Shown here: positions 1-12,045 of the stretch, one piece after another
Layout of the letters: every line of letters starts with the position of its first letter
How positions within the stretch are numbered: the stretch's first letter is position 1
DNA from: Clytia hemisphaerica
Taxonomy: Eukaryota > Cnidaria > Hydrozoa > Leptothecata > Clytiidae
Length of the DNA: 64,000 nt
Direction: 5' to 3'
Assembly: GCA_902728285.1 (NCBI GenBank)
Contig: CACVBU010000463.1
Location: forward strand, 620,001 to 684,000
The notes under the pieces: generated by a model
What the model was told of the DNA's origin: nothing
The model's input: the letters and a program-made list of their open reading frames with translations, nothing else
Databases searched by the model: none
Translations under genes and position numbers: made by a program

Positions 1-61
1 CTAACAAAAACAAACATCCAGAAAAATTTTCCCACCATATTCTAATGTTTGTTTTACCCAT

Positions 62-1959
62 TTAGATCAGAAGAGAATGATTTGAAACTTGATGGCTCGT
101 ATGTGTTGAAGCTCAATTTAGATGAAGTCAATGCAGTTTGTTAACGAGAACAAGCAAATTTTTGAACCTGATGGTCATCTTGTTGATTTAGTACTTCAAA
201 ACTATCGCAATGACCTTATGCATAATCAAGATGCCTTTGCTCAACAAGAAAATGATGAAGTACAAGACCTAATGAGCAACTCATCAGACAGTGAAAATGA
301 TGATGAAAGTCATGATATTGAACAAAATTTTGCACCATTTACTCAAACAGTTCATAGCTTGCAAACTGATGACCAAATCAATACCCATATAAGATCTTTA
401 AATTCTAAGCAAAGAGATATTTTTGATATAGTACTAAATTGGGGAAAAATGTATGTGCAAAATTCCAAGTCCAATAATCCTGTACTACTAGAACCATTGA
501 GAATATTTTTAACAGGTGGTGCGGGCGTAGGAAAATCTCACTTAATTAAATGTATTTACAATTGTTTGTCAAAAGTCCTAGCATATAAAAGTGTGATGAG
601 CTAGAAAAGCCACGTATTATTAAATTGGCCCCAACTGGTATAGCAGCTATCAATATATCTGGCACCACAGTACACACAGGATTGAGTATTCCAGTTGGAA
701 AATTCAGAAATATGGCTGACAAACAAAGGACTGCCATTAGAAATAAATTACATCACGTAAAGTTGATAATAATTGATGAAATATCTATGATTTCGTCGCA
801 ACAGCTTTTGAACATCCATACAAGATTATGTGAAATTTTTGGTGTAAATGACAACACACCATTTGCAGGGAAAAGTATCATTGTTTGTGGAGACCTCTTT
901 CAATTACCTCCAATTTTTCAAAGTCCAGTATTTTCAACTGAGGGACCTATTATTGGTGCATTCAAATTATGGCACCTATTCAAACTAGCTGAATTAGATG
1001 AGATTATGCGTCAAAAGGATGACTCTGACTTCATTGATCTCTTGAACAATGTAAGAGTAGGTGAATTGAATAGTAATGATGAAAGTATGATTAAATCTAG
1101 ACTGATAACACGAGAACACCCTGATTATCCAATAGAATCATTGCATTTGTTTGCAGAAAATGCTTCAGTCCATCTTCACAATATTCAAAGATTAGATACT
1201 CTGCCCTCGGAAACAATAAATGTAGAAGCTATGGACGTTTATCCAAGGGATTTTACTGAATCTCAAATCACCAAGGTTAAAAACCTGCCACTTAACGATA
1301 CAGGTGGCTTATCAGTTCTATTTGATTTGAAAATATGTGCAAGAGTAATGCTAATTAGTAATATTGATATAGAGGATAGGTTGATCAATGGTCAACTTGG
1401 AACCGTCACTGAGGTAAAATTCAGAAACAATAAAGTAGAGCTAATTTATGTTAAACTAGACGATAAGACGGCTGGAATAAAAGCTCAAAGTAAAGACCAA
1501 TATGCTAAGGCCACTGAAACTGTTCCCATTGAAAAGAGTGAGGTAAATTTTCCCTTTGACAAAAAAAACCCATACACTTCACCTATCATTTCTCGGACAC
1601 AATTTCCTCTTAAGCTAGCTTATGCTTGTACAGTGCACAAAGTTCAAGGATTGACTTTGGATTCAGTAGTCGTTAGTTTTGACCTTGCAAGGCAAAGAAA
1701 GTTCAATGCTGGTCAAATGTATGTTGCAATGAGCAGAGTGAAAAATTTAAATGGTTTGTACTTTACTGGTCAATATCGACGTAGTGCTTTTGTCTGTAGT
1801 GATAAAGTTAGTGAAGAATACACACGATTGCGTCAGAACAAAGTTGAAAGAGTTGCAGATATTATGAGGTGCAGTTCTAATTTAAATGTTTGCCTATTGA
1901 ATGTAAGATCTTTAAAACGACATGCATTTGATATTCAAAAGGACAGATTTTTTGTATGA
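62..1959 (+). pseudogene. Helentron Pif1-type DNA helicase domain, frameshifted
   Basis: The helicase would unwind DNA during rolling-circle transposition. The first open segment (122-604) ends with Walker A (GGAGVGKSHLI), preceded by a variable acidic stretch. The frame then shifts by one base just before a TAG at 602-604. The second segment (625-1959) carries a Walker B motif (IIIDEISMIS), the GDLFQLPP motif, and the late Pif1/RecD-like motifs ACTVHKVQGLTLDSV and QMYVAMSRVKNLNGLYFTG. Additional homologous sequence in frame 1 lies upstream at 61-120, so the 5' end is shifted as well. About 600 codons are recognisable. The motifs are intact but the frame is not, so no full-length protein can be made. 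Confidence 0.88.
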
Positions 1960-2527
1960 AAATGATTTGTTATGTCTGACAGAGACACAGATGAGTTATG
2001 AGCATTCTGAGGAAGACAAACAAAGTATTCATGAAAAACTTCCTTATTATATTCTTAGTCATAATATTGACCAGCATAAATTCAACAGTGTTACTGTCTG
2101 TCATTCTCCTTCTTTTATTGACATTGATGAGTATGATCATTCATCATGCTTTTCTCTTGTAAAATTTAGAAAAGCTGAATTTACTGAAAAGGGATTTTGT
2201 GTTTTGGTTCTCTATAAAAGTTCAAGAATTCAACGTGATGTGTTCTGTTACAATCTTGCTCAATTTATTGAAAGATACACAATTGATATCATTTTAGGAG
2301 ACTTCAACATGGACGGCTTTGAAATGGAGCATGATCAATTGTTGGCTGACATTCTCCAAGATTATGATTTAGTTCCGAACTTTCCAACACATATCGATGG
2401 GAAAATGCTTGATCAAATTTGGACACATAAGGAATTGGTGCACGAGTATGGTATTGAAGTTATTCGTAAATGTGTGAACTTATCCGATCATGATGGAATC
2501 AAATTATCGCTGACTTTGCTAGCTTAG
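1922..2527 (+). pseudogene. Helentron C-terminal EEP (APE-like) endonuclease domain
   Basis: This segment continues the helicase polypeptide after a frameshift near 1945. The upstream frame carries NVRSL and the downstream frame carries LLCLTETQMS, which together are the opening of an APE-like nuclease domain. Further motifs are ILGDFNMDG (catalytic Asp and Asn) and LSDHDGIKLSL (catalytic Asp-His) near the C-terminus. The roughly 200-residue length fits a domain and not a free enzyme. In Helentrons this domain is fused behind the helicase; its role in transposition is not established. A LINE endonuclease is the alternative, but no reverse transcriptase follows. Confidence 0.85.
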
Positions 2528-2530
2528 AAT

Positions 2531-5500
2531 ACCCGTCAGAGGCGATTCCCGGCGGGACGAGGGGGGGGGGGGTTGGAAACTGGGGTGGTGGATGATCTCA
2601 ACTTTCTGATGATTAGTTTTGAGTGGTCAAAAGATACATTTGCTTATGTTGTCATAGGTGCTTCTTTATGAACAGTTTGAATTGATCAAAGGAAATTTTT
2701 TGTGATAGACTGAGTAAACCAGGAATACTCTTTAAAGCAATGATGTTATCGAAAATCTGTTAATATGATATCAGTACATGTTTGATTCTGGATAAAATTA
2801 ACTTTGTAATTAAGGATTGAAGCTTAACTCTCTGTTGGAAATATGCAATTAAAGGTCATCCCACCACCCCGTCCATTCTTATGTAAGTTTTCTGACGTTT
2901 AAAGACTATTCTTAAAAGACATTTCTGCATTAACCAAAAGGAGGGCTCTGTTGAGTTTGACATTTGCAGATGAAGTTGGGGAGGGTCTGAGAAATGGGTC
3001 AAATATGGTGTGAGTGTCTTTTATGGATGGTCTATGGTAGAAAAAATCTATAGACAAAGGACAATTAGTTTAAAGATGCCTTTCATTAATTCATTTTTGA
3101 TTACTATCTCGTCAGGAAACTTACATACCTATGGGTATGGCATTTAATGTATCATTTTATTTATTGTATTATTTATTCCTATTTTTTATATTATTTATTC
3201 CTATTTTTTATATTTATCATTTTTCTTCTGTTTTTCATAATTATTAGATTTTTTGAAATTATTTTATTCAGAACAAAGTAATATTTCTACCATTTTTTAA
3301 TAGGCTTTTGTTAATTGTTTTATTATTATTTTTCTTGTACTCTTTTTGTTATTCATTTGCCTACTCAAAAATCAAAAAGACTGTCACAGAGTTTAAAAAT
3401 AGACGATATGGAAAATATGGAATGAAAAAATATGGAAGTACATTGCAAGTGAATTGATTCATCTATATATGTATGCATTTTGGTTGATATTATAAGGATA
3501 ATTATTGAAACGTTGAATAGTGGTATAAGTGGATATATATTTCTATTTTGGAATTGATGTAATCGCTTATCCTAATGCAGCTTGAATTCATTGAATCTCA
3601 AAATATCCTAAATCGTCGTCATTTTCAGTCTTTATTAACAAAGAGTCGAATGGTTTCGAAAATTTTCATTACAATCACCAACATTCGATACAATCGCCAA
3701 CATCGATACTGCAAAATATGCGCTTAAAGTCATTGTACCATATCATCGTTTCATCCGATTTCCACAATATGCTGTATTTGCTCATTGGAAACATAAAATT
3801 TTATGATTTCATTCAGCATTTCTATAGCAAATCAACTGTCGCGCTCAGCCACCAACCGACCATTGATAATACAAAAATAACAATTCTTATCGCGATTTCC
3901 ATGATTCCACTGTGACTTCTTCGACGTACGTATCCTGACTTGACCCTCAATTTTCGAAATGTCTGGGTGATTTGTTCCTGTTGGATAAAAAAAACGTTTT
4001 GGTATGTACACTTTGTATGGTTTGATTACTCGAAATGTGACATTTATGTAAACGAAACACTGAAAACTAATTTTTATTATTTTGGAAGCCGGAAATCCAC
4101 CGGATGTGAAAAAAAAGCCAAATTTGCACAATACTTGTAAATTTGTAAATTGCTAGCTATTTTCTATGAGCTATGTACTATCGAACTTTTGGAATTACGA
4201 ATACTTGGAAATATAATTTTTAGATTCATGAAATCCAAACTCAAGCAAGTTTTTGCCCCTGTACCAACCTGTATTTCCCCTGTTCATTAAAAAACGAAAG
4301 CACATTTTCGGCCAGAATGAAAGAAAACTTTTCTACGAATTGCTTGGAATCTCGAATCTTGTCTTTTCAAGTTCAAAATATTGGATATTTTCGACCAGAA
4401 ATGATGTAAAATTTTACCTTGCCTTTCGTTCTAAACTCACTCAAAATAGGTTTATCTTATTAATTTTCCGCATTCCTCGTCAAGTTTTAATTGTGAGCCC
4501 ATTGTTCTCCAAGGATTTCAATGTTCTTTTCTTCTTCGTCTTATTTAAAGCGAAATTTTCGACTTCTAGTCGTCTTGTTTTCAGTTGGGACAAAATTGAA
4601 GTATAGTTTCTCACTGTATCGCCGATTATTCAAGTGGTAGAGGGTTCCACCGGGTCTGTGAGAAGGGGTGTATTAACATTATATAATACGTTGACCTTGT
4701 ACAGTACTCGAACTCGTCTAACCAAATCAATTTCTAAAGTATCAAATTTTTTAAAACTTTTGAATGATCAGAGGTGAACATTATCAAAATATTTTGGTCC
4801 AGCTTAATTGTACTTAGCTTCATAAAATGATGAAGATTTCCATCTACGGAAGCAGTCAAGAACATCAAAGTGTTTTTGAGTCACGTCGTACCAGTATATC
4901 CCCCGCTTGTACACATTATCGGGTGTATTCAGTTAGAAAACTAGGGACAGAGGTTTTATAAGAACATCCGACATTTTTAGTCTCTATAATGTTCTAAAAA
5001 TGTTCTTATATTTCAACCATTCTGTGAGCATTTTTGCGTTCGATTTTAAAAGGACTTTTAGTGTGTTAGAGTCTGTGAAGCCTGAACTTATTCTTATTAT
5101 TTCGGTCATCAAAGTCTTAAACCCTTATATAGGTTGTTCCTATAAAAATGTATAGCCTGATATGGCTGATATTATTAGTTGTGACAGCTAACTAAGACAA
5201 ATAACTAAGTTATACACTAGAATAGAGGGATGGCACACTCGAGAAAGTGGTATGTACAAATCCAGTCTGAACAGTTCTGGTAATCAAGCTCCGAAAAAAT
5301 CTGTCGTGGTTGTAAATTCATAGAATTTTAAAATTTGTATCAGTTAGAGTTAGATTTGTCATTTATATCACTTTTTGGTTTTTTGAAAAATATTAAATAT
5401 CTGACAGGTCTATTTTTTCAACTCAAGTACATCCCCGTCGGCATGCCCCGGACTTTCGACGTGCTCTTTTCAGAAGTGTCAATACTATCCTTCTTAAATC

Positions 5501-6115
5501 TACTCCAACGATCTAAAGACTTCTCAGAATAAACTCGAGGATTGGCACTAGTGACCGCAGTTATGAGCTCAAAACCACAAATGGGTGGAAATTGGGGGCA
5601 GGCAATTTAACACCTGCGTTGGCGTATAGTAGGATGCAACCTTTGGGATCTGCATAATATTCCGTTGGACGCAGCCACATTAGATTGGTTCGAAAAGTAG
5701 GTAAGATTTTGAATTTTTTTTGCTAGAGGACCCGCGACTTAGGCCCTGGCAAGAGTTTTTATGGCCAAAAAACTGACGTTGTAGGCAAAACTCCTAACCC
5801 TCAAAAGATGTTACGGTTCCTAAGAAACCGCTACTATCAAGGACACAATTTGTTTGTTTTTTATATTAAGGACTACTTTAGGGTCTTTAAGATCTCTTGA
5901 AATTTCGCACCTCTAGATTGTGCATAATTTTGGTACCAATTTAATAGTCTTTTTTTCAACCACAAATTTGTTAATGTTTTATTTAATCTCGTACGTAGAG
6001 CCATTTGCAATACTCTAATTTCATTTCACTGATGGACATGATACAATCGTGGAACCTTTTTGGAATTATTAAAAACGAACGGGATTTGTTATCATTTATA
6101 ATAAGTTTATCAATT
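2531..6115. other. Intergenic, no gene recognised; transposon debris
   Basis: No coding region could be supported. A direct duplication of an ATTTATTCCTATTTTTTAT-like unit lies at about 3165-3215. Sequence at 4225-4672 ends in CTGTGAGAAGGGGTGT, the terminus of the dispersed ACACCCC inverted-repeat family, and shares an internal stretch with 61800-61875. The open frames near 3718, 3940 and 4253 show no recognisable protein features. Confidence 0.5.
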
Positions 6116-9100
6116 TTAATCAGTGTTACTTCTATTCTCTCCAACCCTGCTGTCGTTTCGGTCAACATTAAGTTTCCTTGCAACAAAGAAATATTCCATA
6201 ATATTGATGCAGAGACCAATAGCAACTGTAAATCCAACAATCACCAACAGCCCTGAAAAATAAGTCCAATGAAACTGCTCGACTGGTGTGTAGTCATGAC
6301 AATAATTAAGAAACCACTTTTTCTTCAGGTAACTTTCTCCATCAACTGCATCTTGCAGATCGAGTAGGGTATCTGATATCATTTTACCAAATGTGTAATT
6401 TTTACGGAATGCAAAACTTAGACCATGTTTTCCAATGTATGATTCGGGTACCAGTTCCACTTTGGTATCACATCCACTCATTGTGGCAAGGTCCTGATTG
6501 ATTACTGGTAAAGAGCTCGTATCTGTTATCATCGCTTGGATTGTCCTGAAATTGCAAAAAGGTAGATATGAACGATACCGGAATGAAATGAACACGTGAT
6601 TAGGTTATTACAAGTTAGTTGACGGTTTGCTACCCGTGGATAGTATTTAAATTTTACGTCTATATACCCCCGTCTCAAAGAGCCGATGTAGGACCACTCC
6701 CACCGGAAACTTTGGTCAAAATATCGTCCCTAGTTGAAAATTATACTTCAATTTTTGTTCCAATTGACAATAACCAAATAAACAAATCTTAAAGAGTGTA
6801 ATATTTAATTTTTCCATTCTCACTAAATTCTTTGATTTGAAAACAATGGTATTGGAATATCAATCCCCGTCGAGTTTCACTCCGTTATTCTTATTCCCAC
6901 CGGCTGAAGGGTATACTGGGTCTGTGAGAAGGGGAAGTTCATCTCGTGTTGATGGTCTAGATAAGCTTTTGTAGGTAAGTGAGATCTATACAGAGAACAG
7001 GCTAGCTATAAGCCATATAGATAGATAGATTTGAGCCGAATGCATTGGGGATGGGTCCTACCCAGGAAGGAGTAGGAATCACGGCACTGACAAACACTAA
7101 GATTTGACAGACGTGAGCCTGCTAAGCCATGGTGTATACCATGACACTCGAACGACACTGGGAGAGCGATGCTCACGCGAGACCGAACCTTATGAGTGTC
7201 ACGACACGTCACAATGTCTGTCTAATCTACCCACACTCTTGAATCAGAGTAATGGTACCCAATTTCCCTCAAATGACATAGGTTGACCCGGGTGAAGGTA
7301 TATTCACTAGCTAAGTGAATCGTAGAGACACGGTGGGTATCGAACTCGGACCTCCAGATACCGTAAACTTATCATATAAAACAAATAGAGGAAAATCTTT
7401 ATTCAGTAAATGTCAACTTCGACGAAACCTTACCCGTTTAACATTTTCTCAACACCTTCCATTTCACTTTTGACAAAGTATTTAGACATAAATGTATACA
7501 TTCTTCTAAAGCTTGCATCGGGGTGATACTTGAAAAAGGTTTCTATCGCATATCCTTGACCACCGACCATGGTAAAAATATAGTCTTCTGTAGGGTTTTG
7601 GAACTAAAAGAAGATTAAAAAGAGGATTAGTAGATATTGAGAGATTCTTTCCCATATCAGAAAAATCATTTAAGTAGAAAAAAGTAAGCCCTACAAGCGA
7701 CCGTAGTACAGTGGTAGAGCATCCGGCTACAATTCGCAAGGTTGTGGGTTCAACCCCCAGCCGGGTCATACCAAAGATTCCCAAAATGGTACTTGATGCC
7801 TCTCTGCTTGATGCTCAGCAACTAAGAGAAGGATCAAGGGTAAGTGGAGAAATCCAGGGAGAAAGAGTGGCGCCCTCCCCTACCTTCGGGTAGATAGCTA
7901 TCGAAAGAGGAGCCTTCGGGTCGCCTCCGACTGCGGTCGCAGACTTACTTACTAAGCCCTACATAACGAATTAAATGGCTAAATTGTGTCGGAAAAATTA
8001 AAAAAGTTCAAAACTAGAATCGCTAACTATCCAGTAATCGCTAATTATCCAGTAGCGTAGCCAAGAGGGTCGCAAAATTTGTGTAGGAGAGCAGATTTTT
8101 ATGACACTCTAATTTTCTATTCATGTTATTAAAAGATAATTACAATGTCATAAAAATCTGCTCTCCTACACAAATTTTGCGCCCCTCTTCGCTACGCTAC
8201 TGTTATCTGATCGTCTTTTTTTTTTGAGTTTGTTTGGAAATCTTTTTCCTGTCAATATCTTTCATCCAACATCAATTGAATCACCCAAGTGAAATCATGT
8301 CTTAATGCATGATTTTTACTTGGTAGTATAAATAAAAAATAAAGATGTTTAAGCCCCGAGTGCTAACTCTTTGATTTAATTTTACCTTCGTCTGATTCGT
8401 AATAAAGAAACTACAGTAACTCTGAAGAAGATGAGCATTATTGAACAAAGAATAATTTGATTACCTTTTCATCGTAAAATCCTTTAAAATTTTCGATCAC
8501 TACATGTCCAATAGAGTTCGCAGTGATTCTGGCAGTATAGATGGACATAATGATGGTCATTGCAGATGCATACCCAAGAGCAACAAGACGTCCTGACCAC
8601 ATTCGAGGATTCATACCGCCCATATCTCTTTGAAACATCAAACCAAAAACGTAAGCCATGATCTCAGGGAAAAATATTGTAGGTTTACGTCTCATATTTG
8701 CTGCACTTTTCTCAATTACAGATATGATGAATAATGTCAGCCCAGTTGTTACTAATAATGCTATTTCTAATGAAATGCTTAAGGGTTTGAGAAATTGCCA
8801 GTTTGGGAATTCTTTATTGTATTTGTCAACTCTGACAATGCCAAATGCTGACTCAATGAAATGATGAGAGAAATCAATCACTTCTGCTCGTTTCCTTAAA
8901 GCAGTAACAATATTTATGATGACGTCAGCTTTATTGTACGCAGCTTCTCCGATCATACCATTCCAGGTCCCATTCTCCTCAACCCCCCATTTACCATCTT
9001 CAGCCAAATATAAAGTATAATCGAAATTTAATCTATCTCGAATTTTCTCAAACATTTCTATATTGTAGCCGGTACAACAACCTTTCCGCCATTTTGTTGT

Positions 9101-11375
9101 TCCGTTAATTGATTTGACCGGTATGGAACATTCTTTAGCTTTTCCACATTCGTTTCTTTTATTTGGATATGGAGACGGAACTTCCAAAATGTACGGAGGG
9201 TACATGGCCGTTACTGCTCGCACCATTTGGAATCTATTCCGTTGAATATTTCCAGGGTTTAGAATCATTGTATCCATTCTTTCAGTCGAAATATTCTGAT
9301 ATGATATTCCCTCAAGTCTGGAATGTTGAAAAATATACTATACAATCAAGTCAACAGAGTCACTATGGCTCAAGCCATCGTTCAATAATAAAAAAACCAT
9401 ATTAACCCTATTCGGCCTAGGAGGGGTGGGGGGGGGGCTCTTTCTGTTCGGAGGTCAAACTATTGGTAATAGTTCCTGAAATGATAGAACTTTTGCCATG
9501 AAGTTTTCTGTAAATTCCTAACTTTTATTTAGCTTCAAAATAAAAATAAAATTGACACCTAAATATTTTCACACCTTGAGCATGATGACATTTCTGACAG
9601 TAAGGTGTCACAAAAATTGACACTTTTCTAATACAAATTTATTTTCATTGTCAAATATATCGTTTAAACCGTAATTTATTGAATATTTAGGATAAAATAA
9701 ACATTTTAAACTCAGGCAACTTATTTCTAAAGCCTTTGTTAGAATACAATAGCTATTCATAAAAACAAAGGAAATTTTCGGTTTTTGCTCACTTTGGGCA
9801 TGATGAGTGACGTCATCAAAAAAATTTTTTGTCAAAAGTTACCTTACGTGACAAGGATCTTGTGTGCCAAATTTCATCCAAAAATACCCACTAGATCAAA
9901 AGTTAAGGGGTGGTACAGGAAACCCCCCCTAGTTCTGAACCGCCCCTAAAAGACTAGGTTGAAAAGGGTTAAAAGTAAAGACAAATTAAAAATTGTTCTA
10001 CTTAACTTCAGTTCTTTAATTTCACAGATATTTATAAGTATATATTCTCAGAAGAATTGTAAAAAAATAAGCTGAATCCTAAAGTGGCATTTTTGTAGAC
10101 GTATTGTTTGGTGATTTTGATTTGAAATGTTCTAAAATAGATTTTGACAGTTGATATGAAAGCCCTGTCCTTTCTTACCTAAGTTTTCGAGATTCTTCGA
10201 ATCTTACGAGTAGCTTTTTCATCTGGTGTTCATTTAATTCTTTAAGTGATACCGATTTTATGATGTGAATTGGGAATTGACGCCTCAAATTGGAGAAGTT
10301 TTCTTTTGAAATTCCAGCAATATACACAGTAAAATCGTATATAGATTGTTGGGTTAGTTCTTTTAGGAATTCTGATGCCAGATCATAGTTTAGAAGTAGA
10401 GTAAGCTTTCTACGGAAAACCTTCCCCAAAAGTTGGAGGTAGAAACCATTTCTAGAATGAATCGCCAAGAAGATGCATTGTTCTGAGTTGTAAGGAATAA
10501 CATGAAAACCACTTTTTCCTTTACATTGACCATGTGTTAAGATCCCTGATTTCTCTTTCACTAGTTTTCGAAAGGTTTCATCAAGGTTACCCTCTATTCC
10601 AATTTCATTCTGAAAGAGAAAAGATACTAAATGAATTTTTAGGCCAGTATCTGTAAGTCTGCACTAGAGATTTCACTTTTCTAACATAGCCTCTACAATA
10701 TTCATCCTAAGAGGAAAGTCAAGTGAAGTTTATTGACAATGGCCTAACCTGACGTATAACTTTTGAAAACAATCAACGTCTACTGTACTCACCTAAGGGG
10801 GACGTACATATAGTACATACGCACTAAGGGGGAGGGGTAAATTTTAGTGCGTACGTAGTATGTGGAGCCCCTAAGGCCTATCCTAACGTTCATTTTTAGT
10901 TTTTTTGCATTTGGTTCATTTTCAAATTCCCTTAGATGTTTACCGTAAGGAAGTTTTTTTTTTTCACTTTATCACATGAGACTAGGCAGGGCTAAATAAG
11001 TAGCAACATAATACAGTTGTTTTGTATTTTCGGGATCTTTCTGCCTTTTTTCGGTATGAAGTTGGAAAAGGGGGAAACCTTACGGGAAATTTACAACTTA
11101 CAAAACCGTAAAAAACTGCCTAAATTTCCGAGTCCTGGTCTTTTTCCACTAAAAAATTGGCAGTGGAATCTTAGTGCGTAAGTTGAATCTTATGCAGGCC
11201 TATGCAAAACTTTTTTTTGTAAAAAATTAATTACCGATAAGTTGATTCTTTTCAAAATCATGGAAATGTCTTTACTGGTGGCTGTTTGATTTGTCAGGAT
11301 TTCGTTAAGACTATTACCATAAGCAAGGTAAAAGGTGAAATATACATGTAACACAATATCACGGTAGAAAAACAT
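6116..11375 (-). CDS. Ionotropic glutamate receptor, divergent NMDA-like, copy 1
   Basis: Five exons join in frame: 11375-11235, 10609-10179, 9317-8465, 7603-7434 and 6545-6116 (2025 nt, 674 residues). Every junction has GT/AG, with phases 0, 2, 0, 2. The product should be a ligand-gated cation-channel subunit of the plasma membrane. Exon 1 gives a hydrophobic signal peptide. Exon 2 gives a short N-terminal region (about 150 residues) in place of the usual ~350-residue amino-terminal domain. S1 follows (about 218-350), with NMDA-receptor-like Cys spacing, ENGTWNGM, and KRAEVIDF whose Arg (~334) corresponds to the amino-acid-binding Arg. M1 is at about 370-390, and the pore loop FQRDMGGMNPR has Gln at the Q/R/N site (~420). 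M3 reads SIYTARITANSI where SYTANLAAF is usual. S2 has an Asp at ~540 and a likely Cys pair (~557/614). M4 is at ~628-652. The ligand is unknown. Introns 3 and 4 hold SINEs. Confidence 0.93.
7016..7360 (-). mobile_element. tRNA-derived SINE, family 1, copy 1
   Basis: It lies in intron 4 of the first iGluR gene. On the minus strand the left end has a Pol III B-box-like GAGTTCGATACCC, followed by a body of about 280 bp and an (ATCT)n tail at 7016-7035. The same body, B box and tail occur at 38121-38466 on the plus strand. The A box side appears truncated or diverged. Two dispersed copies with the same tail support a SINE over an isolated tRNA pseudogene. Confidence 0.7.
7697..7955 (+). mobile_element. 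tRNA-Cys-like SINE (family 2), single copy in window
   Basis: It begins with a tRNA-like head at about 7697-7768. The head has a good A box (TAGTACAGTGGTAGAGC) and a B box (GGTTCAACCCC) at tRNA spacing. Folding by eye gives a weak anticodon stem and an ACA anticodon in a Cys-tRNA-like frame, so a functional tRNA is unlikely. A non-tRNA body follows to about 7955. It sits in intron 3 of the first iGluR. The extent of the body is uncertain because no second copy is present here. Confidence 0.6.
8050..8202. mobile_element. 153-bp foldback MITE, hAT-like ends
   Basis: Near-perfect inverted arms of about 55 bp start CAGTAGCGTAGCC and end with the complement, GGCTACGCTACTG in near form. A loop of about 40 bp separates them. 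The CAGTRGCGTAGC terminus resembles hAT-type ends. No clean 8-bp target duplication is visible. It lies inside intron 3 of the first iGluR. Part of an arm (GGAGAGNGCAGATTTTTA) recurs near 34520. Confidence 0.75.
9318..10178 (-). other. Intron 2 of iGluR copy 1
   Basis: The donor GTAAG lies next to 10179 and the acceptor TTCCAG next to 9317, a phase 2 intron. No repeat family was recognised, apart from a G-run near 9420. The equivalent intron in the second iGluR is 15.4 kb, so the size contrast is large. Confidence 0.8.
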
Positions 11376-12045
11376 CTTTGCTCAGACTATTCATAATAAA
11401 TGAATAACCAAAAATATTGACAAAAAATAATGAATTTCAGAAAAGTTCTTCTTTCGAAAAAAAAATTATTATTTCAAAATGGGTAATTTCTATAAAATAG
11501 CGTGAAAATTAAGTTTCCATTGAGACTGTAATAGTTGTAACAGCGCTGTATTAACTACATAAATAAGAAACTGATAAAAAACTATATTTTCTGCTAGTGT
11601 TAAAAAAATCATTCTCAAAAAATAATATTTTCAATCTGTAAGAAATTTTTTCTGAAACTATCATATGTAGTATAGTATGGAGACCAAGCCTAAGGTTCCA
11701 TACATCAGTACGCATTACTCTCAGTACGTTGGAGATATGGCGGATTTCATCAAATCTAAACGTGGATAGCAGAAATATATGGTCTCAAATGAGTTATACT
11801 CCAAATGGGCCTTACAAATTCACGCCTTTCACTAATATTAGGTTTTTTTGCGTTTTGGGCTCAAATAATTTACGTAACCGTGACTTTGAGAAAGATGTTA
11901 GCTCTTTTTATCTACGATGAGTCACTTTGATTCTCTGAGTACTTTATGACAGAAATAGAATTTCGAGTTGGATGGATTTTCAGTTTTGAAAATATTAAAT
12001 GTAAGAAATATGAATAAAAGATAATCAAAAGTAATCTACAGTTTG
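11376..12045. other. Intergenic between iGluR copy 1 and the Vps62-like gene
   Basis: Both neighbours are on the minus strand, so this stretch holds the upstream region of the iGluR and the 3' region of the Vps62-like gene. I see no clear promoter motif, coding exon or repeat terminus here. Confidence 0.4.

Larger units (their letters stand above)
1..2530 (+). mobile_element. Decayed Helentron (3' part of a Helitron-type rolling-circle transposon)
   Basis: A Pif1-type helicase is followed in the same orientation by an endonuclease/exonuclease/phosphatase (EEP) domain. This order is typical of the Helentron branch of Helitrons and not of host PIF1 genes. The reading frame is broken at least three times: near 107-122, near 600, and near 1945. 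The element is therefore an inactive copy. The Rep nuclease part would lie upstream of the window and is not visible. I did not identify the 3' terminus; a G-run and GC-rich stretch follow the last stop at about 2540-2575. Family assignment is established knowledge applied to motifs seen here. Confidence 0.85.

Noticed and set aside
4253-4606. 117-codon plus-strand frame
   Set aside because: It lies in debris of a dispersed inverted-repeat family with related sequence at 61.8 kb; no protein features.
7697-7768. Functional tRNA-Cys gene
   Set aside because: The A and B boxes are good, but the anticodon stem is mispaired, the anticodon reads ACA, and a SINE-like body follows directly.
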